Shown here one piece after another: positions 26,526 through 35,405 of a DNA stretch of 64,000 bases; positions within the stretch are counted from its first letter, which is position 1, and each line of letters begins with the position of its first letter. The position numbers and the translations under genes are program-made. The notes under the pieces were generated by a model, which saw only the letters and a program-made list of their open reading frames with translations, was not told the DNA's origin and did not search any database. Source of the DNA: CAMCXE01 sp036520615 (GTDB lineage Bacteria; Pseudomonadota; Gammaproteobacteria; Pseudomonadales; Cellvibrionaceae); the NCBI GenBank assembly GCA_036520615.1, contig DATDJI010000021.1:1-64000 (forward strand), in the 5' to 3' direction.

Positions 26526-27608
26526 TTAGGCGACTCGTTGAATTTTTGATTTCAGCCAGGGTGTATGCGAGAAATCTGTATTTTCCCAGAGTTGTTTTGC
26601 CAATAACGCAACTTCGTAGGTACTATTTTTTGCACTAAACGCCCCGGACACAACCCACTGGGCGATAGCGTGCGCAACCTTAGGATAGATAATTTGGCGC
26701 GGTTGAAAGTTATCGAGCCAATATGCCAGATACTTCGCATCTAATGTTGACATACATAAACCCAGCCCTAACTCAATTAAGGCGCGGCCGTTAGAGAGCT
26801 GTTCCATTTGGCCGTGTAAGGGTTTAATTAATAATTTAATACCTAAGTGTAGGGCTTCGCTGGTTAACTCAAAACCTGCATTACAAATAACACCTTGCGC
26901 ACCGCACAGCGTCGGATGAAAATCGACACTACTACAGGGCCTGAAAATAATATTGTTAATTTTTTCCACGCTGTCGTATGGGCCAAAGCAAATAAAAGTC
27001 TCTGACTCAAACGGATCTAGAAAGTCGATAATATCTTGGCGGTCTTCAAAAGGTAAATAGACTAAATAATATCCCTGTTCGCGAGTGGCGGTACTAAGGT
27101 TTTGAAGAATCGGAGGCAGGATTGGCTGATTAAAATGGTGCCAATGTAAACCAATATTTAAGGGGGAGGGTGCCACTGATTTCAACAAATGGCGATTTAA
27201 TAAGGTGTTATTTACCTTGGGTATGTCATAAAGAAATGCGTATTGGTGCCCGATCGTAAGGCAGTGCTGATGTTGTAATTTTGCAGCCCAAGCGGTGACA
27301 GGCTCAAAGTCTGAAATTACCAAATCGTAGTCACGTGTATTAATAGTATGAATTTCGTTGTAAACCAATGCCAAATTATTTTTATGCCAGGTTTGCGCTA
27401 TATCTACCTTGCCTTGAGCGAATGCAAGCCGTAATCCATGCTGAAAACTTCGATGCGTAAATTCCTCAAGTGCAAAATAGCTATCGGCGTCTCGGCCACT
27501 GAAGATAAAGTCAATACTTGCACCAAGAGACTTTAATTCGCGGTTAAGTGCACGCGCTCTGGTGATATGTCCGTTACCTGTGCCTTGTACGCCATAGAGT
27601 ATTTTCAT
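26526..27608 (-). CDS. MJ1255/VC2487-type glycosyltransferase
   Basis: A 360-residue protein of the GT-B-like family named for MJ1255 and VC2487. It begins with KILYGVQGTGNGHITRA, the nucleotide-sugar-binding turn of the N-terminal Rossmann domain. The second domain has the NAGFELTSEAL donor-binding segment and PLHGQMEQ. The start is the ATG at 27608, which overlaps the stop of the PAP2 gene as ATGA; a longer frame to 27638 is inside that gene. Acceptor and donor are unknown; a lipid-linked substrate is plausible given its partner. No transmembrane helix is seen. Confidence 0.8.
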   Translation of the reverse strand: MKILYGVQGTGNGHITRARALNRELKSLGASIDFIFSGRDADSYFALEEFTHRSFQHGLRLAFAQGKVDIAQTWHKNNLALVYNEIHTINTRDYDLVISDFEPVTAWAAKLQHQHCLTIGHQYAFLYDIPKVNNTLLNRHLLKSVAPSPLNIGLHWHHFNQPILPPILQNLSTATREQGYYLVYLPFEDRQDIIDFLDPFESETFICFGPYDSVEKINNIIFRPCSSVDFHPTLCGAQGVICNAGFELTSEALHLGIKLLIKPLHGQMEQLSNGRALIELGLGLCMSTLDAKYLAYWLDNFQPRQIIYPKVAHAIAQWVVSGAFSAKNSTYEVALLAKQLWENTDFSHTPWLKSKIQRVA

Positions 27609-28129
27609 TGTGATAGCTCTACAAATCGACTGCAGCAAATGCCAATGCCTATACCGATAAGCGCACCCGCTACCACATCGGAAATAAAATGCACGCCGAG
27701 CATTACCCTTGAAACAGCAATATTTGCCGCCCAGATAAACGCCAATAAACTCAAATTGGCATCCAATAAATATACGCAGGTAGCAAATAAAAAAGCAGCC
27801 GAACTGTGGCCTGATGGAAAGCTAAATGCATCCGCAGGCTGAATTAATGCCGTATACTGCGGTAATGCAGCGGCGGGCCTGCGGCGACGAAATGCGGGTT
27901 TTGCGAAAAAATAGACGCTCCGTTCTACAGTAAATCCAAGTGCTAATAATTTAAGTGGCCCGATCAGATTAAAACACCATAGACCCAGGGCTGCAGCAAC
28001 ATAAATTAAGCCGTCACCGCTTATGGAACACAAACGCGCCCACCAATAAAATAATCGTGAGTGAGCGCGACGATGTACAAAATAAAATAGACGGTGATCC
28101 AGCAGATGCCACTTTTCCAATCCTGTCAT
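27605..28129 (-). CDS. PAP2-family membrane phosphatase
   Basis: A 174-residue integral membrane phosphatase with the three PAP2 motifs: the basic FRRRRPAA segment, PSGHS and SRVMLGVHFISD. Such enzymes remove phosphate from lipid phosphates or undecaprenyl pyrophosphate on the outer face of the inner membrane. The ATG at 28129 has GAGG five bases upstream, which decides it over in-frame ATGs at 28150 and 28180. The ATGA overlap with the glycosyltransferase implies a two-gene unit, divergent from the dUTPase gene. Confidence 0.85.
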   Translation of the reverse strand: MTGLEKWHLLDHRLFYFVHRRAHSRLFYWWARLCSISGDGLIYVAAALGLWCFNLIGPLKLLALGFTVERSVYFFAKPAFRRRRPAAALPQYTALIQPADAFSFPSGHSSAAFLFATCVYLLDANLSLLAFIWAANIAVSRVMLGVHFISDVVAGALIGIGIGICCSRFVELSQ

Positions 28130-28220
28130 CGTAACCTCAACCTTTTGCATATGGGGGTTGTTTGTTAAGCTATAGGACATTTGTGACACAAAGATTGCAC
28201 TCTGTGCGTACGAGGATTTT

Positions 28221-28835
28221 ATGCAGCAACAACTAATCACGATGCTAGATTTACAACATGCCATGAATACCAAAGTTCACCCGAAGTGGCGTGAGCAAAA
28301 CTATGCTTGGCATAGAGCCATTTGGCTAGAATCCGCTGAGCTGCTTGAACACTACGGTTGGAAATGGTGGAAAAAACAAACTCCGGATCATAATCAAGTG
28401 GCGTTAGAGTTAGTAGATATCTGGCACTTTGGTTTAAGTATGGAACTGCAGAGAGAGCAAAATGCTGAAGCTGTAGCGCAAATATTGCAGCGAGGCTTGA
28501 GCGCGCCGGAAGGGCCAGACGAATTTAATCTCGCGGTAGAACATTTTGTAGCTAAGGTGCTGCGCAAAGACGGTTTTCCCGTTGCGGAGTTTGCACAACT
28601 TATGAGTTTAAGCAGTTTGTCGTTTGTTCGTTTGTACAGTTTATATGTGGGTAAAAATATCCTGAATTTTTTCCGTCAGGACCATGGTTATAAAGAAGGA
28701 ACTTATAAAAAAATCTGGCAGGGAAGGGAAGATAATGAACATCTTATCGAAATTCTCGGCAGACTTGATGCCCAAGCGCCGGATTATAAAGACCAAATTT
28801 ACAAGGCGCTTCACAAAGCTTTTTTAAGTGCATAA
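28221..28835 (+). CDS. All-alpha dUTP diphosphatase
   Basis: A 204-residue dimeric dUTPase of the all-alpha NTP pyrophosphatase superfamily, which prevents uracil incorporation by hydrolysing dUTP (and dUDP). The metal-binding acids are in ESAELLEHYGWKWWKK (E37 to E40) and ELVDIWHF (E63, D66). The C-terminal NFFRQDHGYKEGTY segment is characteristic. This family is unrelated to trimeric Dut. GAGG lies 6 bases before the ATG. It is divergent from the PAP2/glycosyltransferase pair with no functional link evident. Confidence 0.9.
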   Translation: MQQQLITMLDLQHAMNTKVHPKWREQNYAWHRAIWLESAELLEHYGWKWWKKQTPDHNQVALELVDIWHFGLSMELQREQNAEAVAQILQRGLSAPEGPDEFNLAVEHFVAKVLRKDGFPVAEFAQLMSLSSLSFVRLYSLYVGKNILNFFRQDHGYKEGTYKKIWQGREDNEHLIEILGRLDAQAPDYKDQIYKALHKAFLSA

Positions 28836-29338
28836 ATATCCTTTTATGCGCAAACGCTTATCTATTTAAAAATATTTTTTAAACTGATTAAAACTCATTC
28901 GTAAAAAATGCTTGAAAATTTGCAGCGAGTCGTAATTGCAGTGGGTAAGCTAACACGATGCAACCATTGAACTGCCCATTGTTAACTGCCGAATTCACAT
29001 CCAGCAATTTTATCAATGCATTTGTACATTGCGTTAAAAGTGATTTTTAAGTTTTCGTTCATGTGTATTTGAGAGCGTCAAATATTAGCTGCGGGTAGGG
29101 GAAAATTAAATAAATTGCAAATCTTAACCTCGTCAGGAAAGCTGTGTATAAATTGCATCTACTTGTTTTTTCCATCTCTCTAAGCGCGCTTTCGCGAGGT
29201 CTTTCGAGCCTCAATGTTTACTTTTATCGGCGCTGCTACATTGCAGGGTGACTTTCGGGGCTATTTCTTTATAATGTCGCCCCGCTGTCCTGAAGCCATC
29301 AGGGCTATTACCCATTAGCTATAAAGCGGAGAGTCAGA
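28836..29338. other. Intergenic region upstream of mdh
   Basis: About 500 A/T-rich bases. I see no gene. A weak 7-bp hairpin at 28830-28849 overlaps the dUTPase end without a T run. The mdh promoter candidate and a small CCTGA/TCAGG hairpin at 29289-29303 in the mdh leader lie at its right end. Confidence 0.5.
29248..29275 (+). promoter_or_regulatory. mdh promoter candidate
   Basis: A perfect TATAAT at 29270-29275 with GTGACT (29248-29253) 16 bases upstream. The predicted transcript would have a leader of about 55 bases containing a 5-bp hairpin before the GTG start. Confidence 0.6.
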
Positions 29339-30322
29339 GTGAAAACACCCGTACGAGTTACCGTCACCGGCGCGGCTGGTCAAATTAGTTACTCCTTATT
29401 ATTCCGCATTGCAGCAGGCGACATGTTGGGCAAAGACCAACCAGTTATCTTGCAATTATTAGAGATCACGCCTGCATTAAATGCATTGAAGGGCGTAGCT
29501 ATGGAACTTGATGACTGCGCCTTCCCATTGTTAGCGGGTATCGTCACCACTGATGACCCTAACGTCGCTTTTAAAGACACAGATTACGCTCTGCTAGTCG
29601 GTGCTCGCCCTCGCGGCCCGGGCATGGAGCGCAAAGATTTGCTAGAAGCCAACGCTGCTATTTTCTCCGTGCAAGGCAAAGCCATTAACGACCACGCTTC
29701 ACGTCAAATAAAGGTTTTAGTGGTCGGTAACCCTGCCAACACCAATGCTCTGATTGCTCAACGCAATGCTCCAGCAATTGACCCGCGTCAATTTACTGCT
29801 ATGACTCGTCTGGACCATAATCGAGCGCTTTCTCAGTTGGGCGATAAGCTTGGTGTTTCTATCAATGACATCAATAAGATCACCATTTGGGGCAATCATT
29901 CGTCTACTCAATATCCTGATTTATTTCACTCGGTAGTTAAAGGCGAGGTGGCTATCGATAAGGTTGAACGTGAATGGTACGAATCTGCCTATATTCCTAC
30001 TGTTCAACAGCGTGGTGCGGCCATCATCGCTGCGCGTGGCGCATCGAGCGCAGCATCTGCAGCTAATGCGGCAATTTGTCATGCGCGTGATTGGGCGTTA
30101 GGCACGCCGCAAGGCGATTGGGTAAGCATGGGCGTTTATAGTGACGGCAGCTATGGAATTGAAGAGGGTTTGATTTACTCTTTCCCATGCACTTGTGTAA
30201 ACGGCCAGTGGAGTATTGTGCAAGGATTGGAAATTGACGCTTTTTCACGCGCTCGGATGACGGCAACTGAAAAAGAATTACAAGAAGAGCGCGATGCGGT
30301 GAAGTCGCTGTTACCCGCGTAA
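29339..30322 (+). CDS. mdh: Malate dehydrogenase
   Basis: A 327-residue NAD-dependent enzyme interconverting malate and oxaloacetate in the TCA cycle. It is of the longer cytosolic-like type found in Burkholderia and many aquatic bacteria, unlike the 312-residue enterobacterial form. The GAAGQI nucleotide loop is at 11-16, substrate-binding arginines lie in ARPRGPGMER, and the catalytic His is in IWGNHSST. The start is GTG with GGAG 9 bases upstream. A terminator follows at once. Confidence 0.95.
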   Translation: MKTPVRVTVTGAAGQISYSLLFRIAAGDMLGKDQPVILQLLEITPALNALKGVAMELDDCAFPLLAGIVTTDDPNVAFKDTDYALLVGARPRGPGMERKDLLEANAAIFSVQGKAINDHASRQIKVLVVGNPANTNALIAQRNAPAIDPRQFTAMTRLDHNRALSQLGDKLGVSINDINKITIWGNHSSTQYPDLFHSVVKGEVAIDKVEREWYESAYIPTVQQRGAAIIAARGASSAASAANAAICHARDWALGTPQGDWVSMGVYSDGSYGIEEGLIYSFPCTCVNGQWSIVQGLEIDAFSRARMTATEKELQEERDAVKSLLPA

Positions 30323-30347
30323 CCTGCATATTGCCTGTTACAGATTT

Positions 30348-30377
30348 AAAAGCACCTTTAAGGGGTGCTTTTTTTTT
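30348..30377 (+). terminator. Terminator after mdh
   Basis: Stem AAAAGCACC with GGTGCTTTT and a small loop, followed by a run of nine or more T. It lies 26 bases past the mdh stop. Confidence 0.88.
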
Positions 30378-30391
30378 AATGGAGTTTTTGT

Positions 30392-30874
30392 ATGACTATA
30401 CAAATTGGTGCTCCCGCCCCGTTATTTTGCCTGCTTGATCAAAACGCTGCATTAGTTTCGGCGAATCAATTTTTGGGTCAGTGGCTGGTAATTTATTTTT
30501 ACCCAAAGGCTTCTACTCCGGGCTGTACTGTTCAAGCCTGCGGATTGCGCGACAGTGATATGCAATTGGCGTCATTAGGTGTGCAGGTAGTCGGTATTAG
30601 TCCGGACTCGCCAGCTAAATTGAAAAAGTTTGCACTCGCCCAAAACCTGTCATTTCCTCTTTTAAGTGATGAATCTCACGAAGTGGCGGAATCTTTTGGC
30701 GTGTGGAATCTTAAAAAGTTTATGGGAAAAACCTTTATGGGTATTGTTCGGACCACCTTTGTGGTCGACCCTGACGGTAATTTAGCGTCTATACTAGAAG
30801 GCTTTAAGACTGCCACGCATCACGAGCTTGTGATTGCGAAGGTTAAGCAGCTGCAGGATATTCAAAACCAATAA
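30392..30874 (+). CDS. bcp: Peroxiredoxin of the Bcp/PrxQ family
   Basis: A 160-residue thiol peroxidase that reduces hydrogen peroxide and organic hydroperoxides in the cytoplasm. The peroxidatic Cys45 is in STPGCT, and the resolving Cys50 is five residues on, as in atypical two-cysteine PrxQ enzymes. The RTTFVVDPDG segment near the C-terminus is family-typical. ATG start just after the mdh terminator. In many gammaproteobacteria bcp sits near dapA; here it is alone. Confidence 0.92.
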   Translation: MTIQIGAPAPLFCLLDQNAALVSANQFLGQWLVIYFYPKASTPGCTVQACGLRDSDMQLASLGVQVVGISPDSPAKLKKFALAQNLSFPLLSDESHEVAESFGVWNLKKFMGKTFMGIVRTTFVVDPDGNLASILEGFKTATHHELVIAKVKQLQDIQNQ

Positions 30875-31013
30875 TTTATGGCGTTCAATTCAACGGCGTG
30901 ACACATTGGAGGCTGGTTTGCCTAGGGAATAAGAACTAGCTTGTCACCCTAAAAATCGGCAATGCTCGCGTTTTTAATAACAGTTTGTTATAAATATTGC
31001 GAACCTTTCTTAA

Positions 31014-31985
31014 ATGGTGAACTGTTTGAAATCTGTACTTTCCAGCGAAAGCGCTACAGCTTATTCGCACCCGCTCGCCGAATTTGCTCAAGCAGCGAAG
31101 TTGAGCAGAGGCGAAAAAATACGGCTGATGTACCGTAATTTGGTGAATACCGTGCGCGAAGCGCCAGCAGAGCCAGGAGTGCAGCGGATGCTTGATTTGG
31201 GATGTGCGCTATTGCAGGCGCGCTCAGCAGGGTTGGTCAAACCAGAGGAAACCGGCGGTGCACTAGAGTATTGGGATTCGTTAAGCCAAGGAGAAGGAAA
31301 AAAGGTTAATTTGGATTTTGCACTGATTAATGGCGACAGGTTTATACCTAGCGAACGGATTTTTGTTTGGGATTTTGCCAAGTATCCATTGCAAGTGGAT
31401 GGCGTGAAACCCATGGCTGGAATCATGATTACACCCAATGCCTGTGATCAGTTATTTTTATATTTCATCGGTAAAACCCAGCAGACGACTAATCCTGAGG
31501 AGCTCGAAATACTTGAGCTTTTGGCGGAAGGGGTGGCCTGCATGATCGACTTGCAGCGAAATCATGCGCAGCGGCGTATTAATGATCAAGGGTTAGGAGC
31601 GGGTGGAATAGTAAAAACGCTCGATGAATATAATCAATCGGCGGCGCTACCCGAAGTATATGGTGTTCCTGCGCGAGTGTTGGAAGTTTTACAACGTAGA
31701 GTTGGCCGTTCTGGGCTTAGCATCGGCGAAATCGCAGATGATTTAAATCTGTCTAAACGCACGCTGCAGCGACGCTTACAACAGCACAGTATTAACTTTG
31801 CTGATTTGCGCGATCAGGTGCGCTTTCACCATGCTATCGACTTCCTTATACATCAGGAGCTAAGTATAGATAGCATATCCAGCGCGTTGGATTTTTCCGA
31901 TCGAACAAGCTTTACCAACGCCTTCAAGCGATGGACGGGGCTCTCACCCAGCACGTTCCGCAAGCTTTTCCGCGATTATGTGTAG
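31014..31985 (+). CDS. AraC-family transcriptional regulator
   Basis: A 323-residue regulator. The last 100 residues (about 220-320) form the double helix-turn-helix of AraC/XylS proteins, with LSIGEIADDLNLSKRTLQRRL in the first motif and DFSDRTSFTNAFKRWTGLSPSTFR in the second. The N-terminal 200 residues show no cupin or other domain I recognise, so the ligand is unknown. It is monocistronic by spacing, with 139 bases before it and about 100 after. No divergent target gene gives a clue to its regulon. Confidence 0.88.
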   Translation: MVNCLKSVLSSESATAYSHPLAEFAQAAKLSRGEKIRLMYRNLVNTVREAPAEPGVQRMLDLGCALLQARSAGLVKPEETGGALEYWDSLSQGEGKKVNLDFALINGDRFIPSERIFVWDFAKYPLQVDGVKPMAGIMITPNACDQLFLYFIGKTQQTTNPEELEILELLAEGVACMIDLQRNHAQRRINDQGLGAGGIVKTLDEYNQSAALPEVYGVPARVLEVLQRRVGRSGLSIGEIADDLNLSKRTLQRRLQQHSINFADLRDQVRFHHAIDFLIHQELSIDSISSALDFSDRTSFTNAFKRWTGLSPSTFRKLFRDYV

Positions 31986-32086
31986 ATAGCAATAAGTGCG
32001 GATTTTCTCTTGTAGAGTTATAAAGTTGCTCCTGTCAGGCAAAACTTGTAGAGTCGGCAGCCCCAAAAATTGATGGAATTTTTACT

Positions 32087-32416
32087 ATGTCCTTTTTTAT
32101 AGCAAGTGCCTATGCCGCCGATGCTGCGGCTGCGGCGCCGAACCCCATTCTTCAAATACTCCCTTTTATTGGGATATTTGTGCTCATGTATTTTTTTATG
32201 ATTCGTCCACAACGTAAACGTCAAAAAGAGCATCAGCAACTTCTTACTGCGCTGAGCAAAGGTGATGAAGTGGTATTAAGCAGCGGAATGTTAGGCAAAA
32301 TTGTCGATGTTGAAGAGGCTTATTTAACGTTGGACGTTGCGGACAACGTTAAAATGAAATTTCAAAAACATGCCGTGGTAGCCGTATTACCAAAAGGCAC
32401 TATTAAAGCAATTTAA
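32087..32416 (+). CDS. yajC: YajC, Sec translocon auxiliary subunit
   Basis: A 109-residue inner-membrane protein of the SecDF-YajC complex. A single membrane helix lies at about 22-42 (ILPFIGIFVLMYFF). It is followed by IRPQRKRQKE and the cytoplasmic GDEVVLSSGMLGKI domain. It normally sits in tgt-yajC-secD-secF; here its neighbours are an AraC regulator and the ccm operon. Either the sec locus is split in this lineage or this is a second copy. ATG start with GGAA upstream. Confidence 0.9.
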   Translation: MSFFIASAYAADAAAAAPNPILQILPFIGIFVLMYFFMIRPQRKRQKEHQQLLTALSKGDEVVLSSGMLGKIVDVEEAYLTLDVADNVKMKFQKHAVVAVLPKGTIKAI

Positions 32417-32568
32417 TTCAGCAGTATTTTTAGGATTGTTTTCATTGATCTGTCAATGCGCGCTCTGATTTACGCTCCACGCTAAATTTGCGTATTGGCA
32501 AGATATTGAGCATCTGCAAGCATAAGGATCCGAAACTCTATTAATGCCTTTACCACTGAGAATGTTGA

Positions 32569-33213
32569 GTGAGCCTACTGCGATTTGACGAATTTACCTG
32601 TTGGCGCAGTGATGAGAGTTTATTTAATCCTGTGAATTTCAATTTAAATGCTGGCGAGATAGTCCAAGTCGTCGGCCCCAATGGTGCGGGAAAAACAACA
32701 TTATTGCGCTGCCTATGCGGCCTTTATGATGATTATCAAGGCGACATCTTTTGGCAAAATTCGCCCTGGCGCAGCCGCTTTTATGATTTTGCACAAAGTC
32801 TTCTATATCTGGGCCACAATCCAGGCGTTAAAAAATCTCTTACAGCTGCCGAAAATTTACAGTGGTACACAGGCATTCAAAAAGGGATTGCAGCGCAGCT
32901 CAGAATCGAGCAAGCGTTGGCTGAAGTAGGCTTGGAAGAATACACAAATACATTGTGCCAAGAAATGTCGGCAGGACAATTGCGGCGGGTGGCCTTAGCT
33001 CGTTTATATGCTTCTGACCGACCGTTGTGGGTGCTAGATGAACCTTTTACGGCCATTGATATTGCTGGGGTTAGCCGGTTGGAGCAACAACTGCAGAAAC
33101 ATGTAGCGCAAGGTGGCACCGTATTGTTAACTACTCACCAAGCACTTGCCATTGAGAAAGTAAAAAACCTTACTTTAGAACCTTGTTTTGACGAGGTGCT
33201 ACTTGAGTCTTGA
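32569..33213 (+). CDS. ccmA: Haem exporter ATPase CcmA
   Basis: A 214-residue ABC ATPase that powers release of the haem-CcmE adduct during cytochrome c maturation. Walker A GPNGAGKTT is at 36-44, the MSAGQLRR signature follows, and Walker B ends in LWVLDEPF. The start is a GTG with a poor ribosome site; an overlapping ATG at 32562 is out of frame. It opens the ccmABCDEFG operon and overlaps ccmB by 11 bases. Confidence 0.93.
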   Translation: MSLLRFDEFTCWRSDESLFNPVNFNLNAGEIVQVVGPNGAGKTTLLRCLCGLYDDYQGDIFWQNSPWRSRFYDFAQSLLYLGHNPGVKKSLTAAENLQWYTGIQKGIAAQLRIEQALAEVGLEEYTNTLCQEMSAGQLRRVALARLYASDRPLWVLDEPFTAIDIAGVSRLEQQLQKHVAQGGTVLLTTHQALAIEKVKNLTLEPCFDEVLLES

Positions 33214-33895
33214 GTCCTACAGTTTACGTTATGCGTTGTCCGTTAGCTTAAAGCGCGAGTTGCTTTTGGCTGCGCGCCAAAAAAGTGAACTTTTCAACCC
33301 TCTATTATTTTTTCTGGTAGTAGTGATTTTTATTCCTTTAGGAATAACACCGGACAAAATTTTTCTCGCCAAGTTAGCACCGGGTATGATCTGGGTATTT
33401 GCCCTGTTGGCAACTTTGTTATCCCTTGAGAGTCTGTTCAAGGCGGATTTTGAAGATGGCTCTTTAGAGCAAATGCTCGTCAGTCCGTTATCGTTAAGTT
33501 GGATCGTAGGCGTAAAAGTGTTTTGCCACTGGTTATTAACAGGCGTTCCTTTAACATTGCTTGCGCCAGTGCTTGGAATAATGTTGTTTTTGCCTGCAGA
33601 CGCTTATATAGGTCTTATGATATCGCTATTTATTGGTACTGCGTGTTTAAGCCTAATAGGTGCGATTGGGGCGGCTTTAACGGTATCGTTGCGGCGCGGC
33701 GGCTTGGTACTATCGTTGATCGTTATGCCGTTATATGTCCCTATTTTGATTTTCGGTGCGGATACGGTAAATAATTTGGCGCAGGGATTACCCTATATAT
33801 TTTCATTATTAATATTGGGTGTATTTTTTTTCTTAGCGTTGTTAGGCGCACCCTTTGCTAGCGCTGGTGCCTTGCGAATTAGCGTAACCGCATAA
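33203..33895 (+). CDS. ccmB: Haem exporter membrane subunit CcmB
   Basis: A 230-residue membrane protein with six predicted helices, partner of CcmA and CcmC. It keeps the RREL-like start (LKRELLLAARQKSELFNPLLFF) and the FEDGSLEQ loop typical of CcmB. The TTG at 33203 is chosen because GAGG lies 7 bases upstream and the length then matches the family. An in-frame TTG at 33188 is the alternative. It overlaps the end of ccmA, so the two are coupled. Confidence 0.92.
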   Translation: MSLESYSLRYALSVSLKRELLLAARQKSELFNPLLFFLVVVIFIPLGITPDKIFLAKLAPGMIWVFALLATLLSLESLFKADFEDGSLEQMLVSPLSLSWIVGVKVFCHWLLTGVPLTLLAPVLGIMLFLPADAYIGLMISLFIGTACLSLIGAIGAALTVSLRRGGLVLSLIVMPLYVPILIFGADTVNNLAQGLPYIFSLLILGVFFFLALLGAPFASAGALRISVTA

Positions 33896-33993
33896 AAAGT
33901 CGCCATGACTGACGCCGCACAGTTGTGATCTGTGTTAGTGCAGGTACTAAGCAGTTTAATCATAATGAGATAAATGACCTTAGAGGTTGATCA

Positions 33994-34731
33994 ATGAATT
34001 GGCAGTGGTTGCATCGGTTTGGCTCGCCCAAATGGTTTTATGAAAAAACACACTTATGGGTTTGGGGCCTCGGCGTGCTGGCCTGTGGTTTAATATTCGT
34101 TGGAGCTGTGTGGGGCCTGGCGTTTGCTCCTGCGGATGCCAAACAGGGCAACAGCTATCGGATTATTTATATCCATGTGCCCAGCGCTATAGTTTCTATG
34201 GCTGGCTATTACGTCATGGCTATTGCAGGGGCCATAGGCCTGATTTGGCGGACAAAATTATCTTTTATCGTTATGCGCTCAGCCGCTCCTATAGGTGCTT
34301 TGCTAACTTTTGCAGCACTTTTTACCGGTGCTGTTTGGGGTAAACCCACCTGGGGAACATTCTGGGTGTGGGACGCGCGCATTACATCGATGCTTATTTT
34401 GCTTTTTTTGTATTTGGGAATTATTGCACTGCAAGGCGCGTTTCAAAATCAAGATGCCGCTGATCGCAGCGCCGCTTGGCTTGCTATTGTAGGGATGGTA
34501 AACGTGCCGATTATTTATAAATCAGTAGAGTGGTGGAATACATTACATCAACCTGCCACTATAAAGTTTACGCAGAAATCTACAATTGATCCAAGTATGT
34601 TGTATCCACTTATTATTATGTTTTTTGCTTTTTATTTATTTTATTTCTGGAGCTTATTGCGAGCTGTACGGGTTGAAATTTTACGCCGTGAACTAAAAAC
34701 CCAATGGGTAAGTGACATTCTTAAAGGCTAG
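33994..34731 (+). CDS. ccmC: Haem handling protein CcmC
   Basis: A 245-residue membrane protein that attaches haem to CcmE. The tryptophan-rich haem-binding WWD segment WGTFWVWDARIT spans about 120-131, and His61 in IHVPSA is a likely axial ligand with a second histidine further on. Six helices are predicted. It begins about 100 bases after ccmB, a wider gap than elsewhere in the operon, and ends five bases before ccmD. Confidence 0.95.
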   Translation: MNWQWLHRFGSPKWFYEKTHLWVWGLGVLACGLIFVGAVWGLAFAPADAKQGNSYRIIYIHVPSAIVSMAGYYVMAIAGAIGLIWRTKLSFIVMRSAAPIGALLTFAALFTGAVWGKPTWGTFWVWDARITSMLILLFLYLGIIALQGAFQNQDAADRSAAWLAIVGMVNVPIIYKSVEWWNTLHQPATIKFTQKSTIDPSMLYPLIIMFFAFYLFYFWSLLRAVRVEILRRELKTQWVSDILKG

Positions 34732-34735
34732 TATA

Positions 34736-34957
34736 ATGAACTTTTATTTTGCGAATTTCACTGAGTTTTTACAAATGGGTACGCATGGGGCTTATGTGTG
34801 GTCTTGTTATTTTTTAATGCTAGTAGTTTTGCTTGCGCTTGTTATTACCCCTCATTTTCGTGCTCAGCAATTGAAAAAAATATCACGCTCGCGTAAATCG
34901 ACTGTGAAAACTTCACCTTCTTCAGGGAGTGGTTCTGATCATGCATCCGCTGCGTAA
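34736..34957 (+). CDS. ccmD: Haem exporter protein CcmD
   Basis: A 73-residue single-pass membrane protein that stabilises the CcmABC-CcmE complex. The order is a short periplasmic start with FAMGTHGAYVW-like residues (FLQMGTHGAYVWSCY), one helix at about 19-38, then a basic cytoplasmic tail. An upstream in-frame start at 34712 lies inside ccmC, so the ATG at 34736 is preferred. Its end overlaps the ccmE start. Confidence 0.9.
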   Translation: MNFYFANFTEFLQMGTHGAYVWSCYFLMLVVLLALVITPHFRAQQLKKISRSRKSTVKTSPSSGSGSDHASAA

Positions 34958-35405
34958 ACAACGTTTAGTGCTCGTTTCAGCAATTGTCGTCGTCAGTAGT
35001 ATCGTGGCTGTGTTGGTCGGATTTGCGATGAAGGAATACGCCAATTTGTTTTATCCGGTCTCCAAAGTCGCTTCAGGCGAAGCGCCGCGCGGTAAATCTA
35101 TTCGAGCCGGTGGATGCGTGGTGCCGGGCTCGGTAAAAAAAGCTAAAGAATTGTTATTAACTACGTTTGATCTTACCGATGGCCAGGCTTCTATCACTGT
35201 CACCTATGACAGCATTCTTCCAGACTTATTTGCCGAAGGCGAAGCTGCAGTAGTAACTGGAGTTGTGGGTAACGATGGCATAATGAAAGCGAGCGAAGTG
35301 CTTGCTAAGCATGATGAAAATTACACGCCGCCAGAAGTTGCCGAGTCAGTAAAAAATACCAGTAAGCATCAGCAAGCATGCAAAGGGATGGAATATGATA
35401 CCTGA
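34941..35405 (+). CDS. ccmE: Haem chaperone CcmE
   Basis: A 154-residue periplasmic protein anchored by one N-terminal helix (about 9-29). It binds haem covalently through H124 in LAKHDENY, with Y128 as axial ligand, and passes it to CcmF. The OB-fold core is intact. The ATG at 34941 gives the standard MHPLRKQRL start; a GTG at 34929 adds four residues. It overlaps both ccmD and ccmF. Confidence 0.95.
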   Translation: MHPLRKQRLVLVSAIVVVSSIVAVLVGFAMKEYANLFYPVSKVASGEAPRGKSIRAGGCVVPGSVKKAKELLLTTFDLTDGQASITVTYDSILPDLFAEGEAAVVTGVVGNDGIMKASEVLAKHDENYTPPEVAESVKNTSKHQQACKGMEYDT

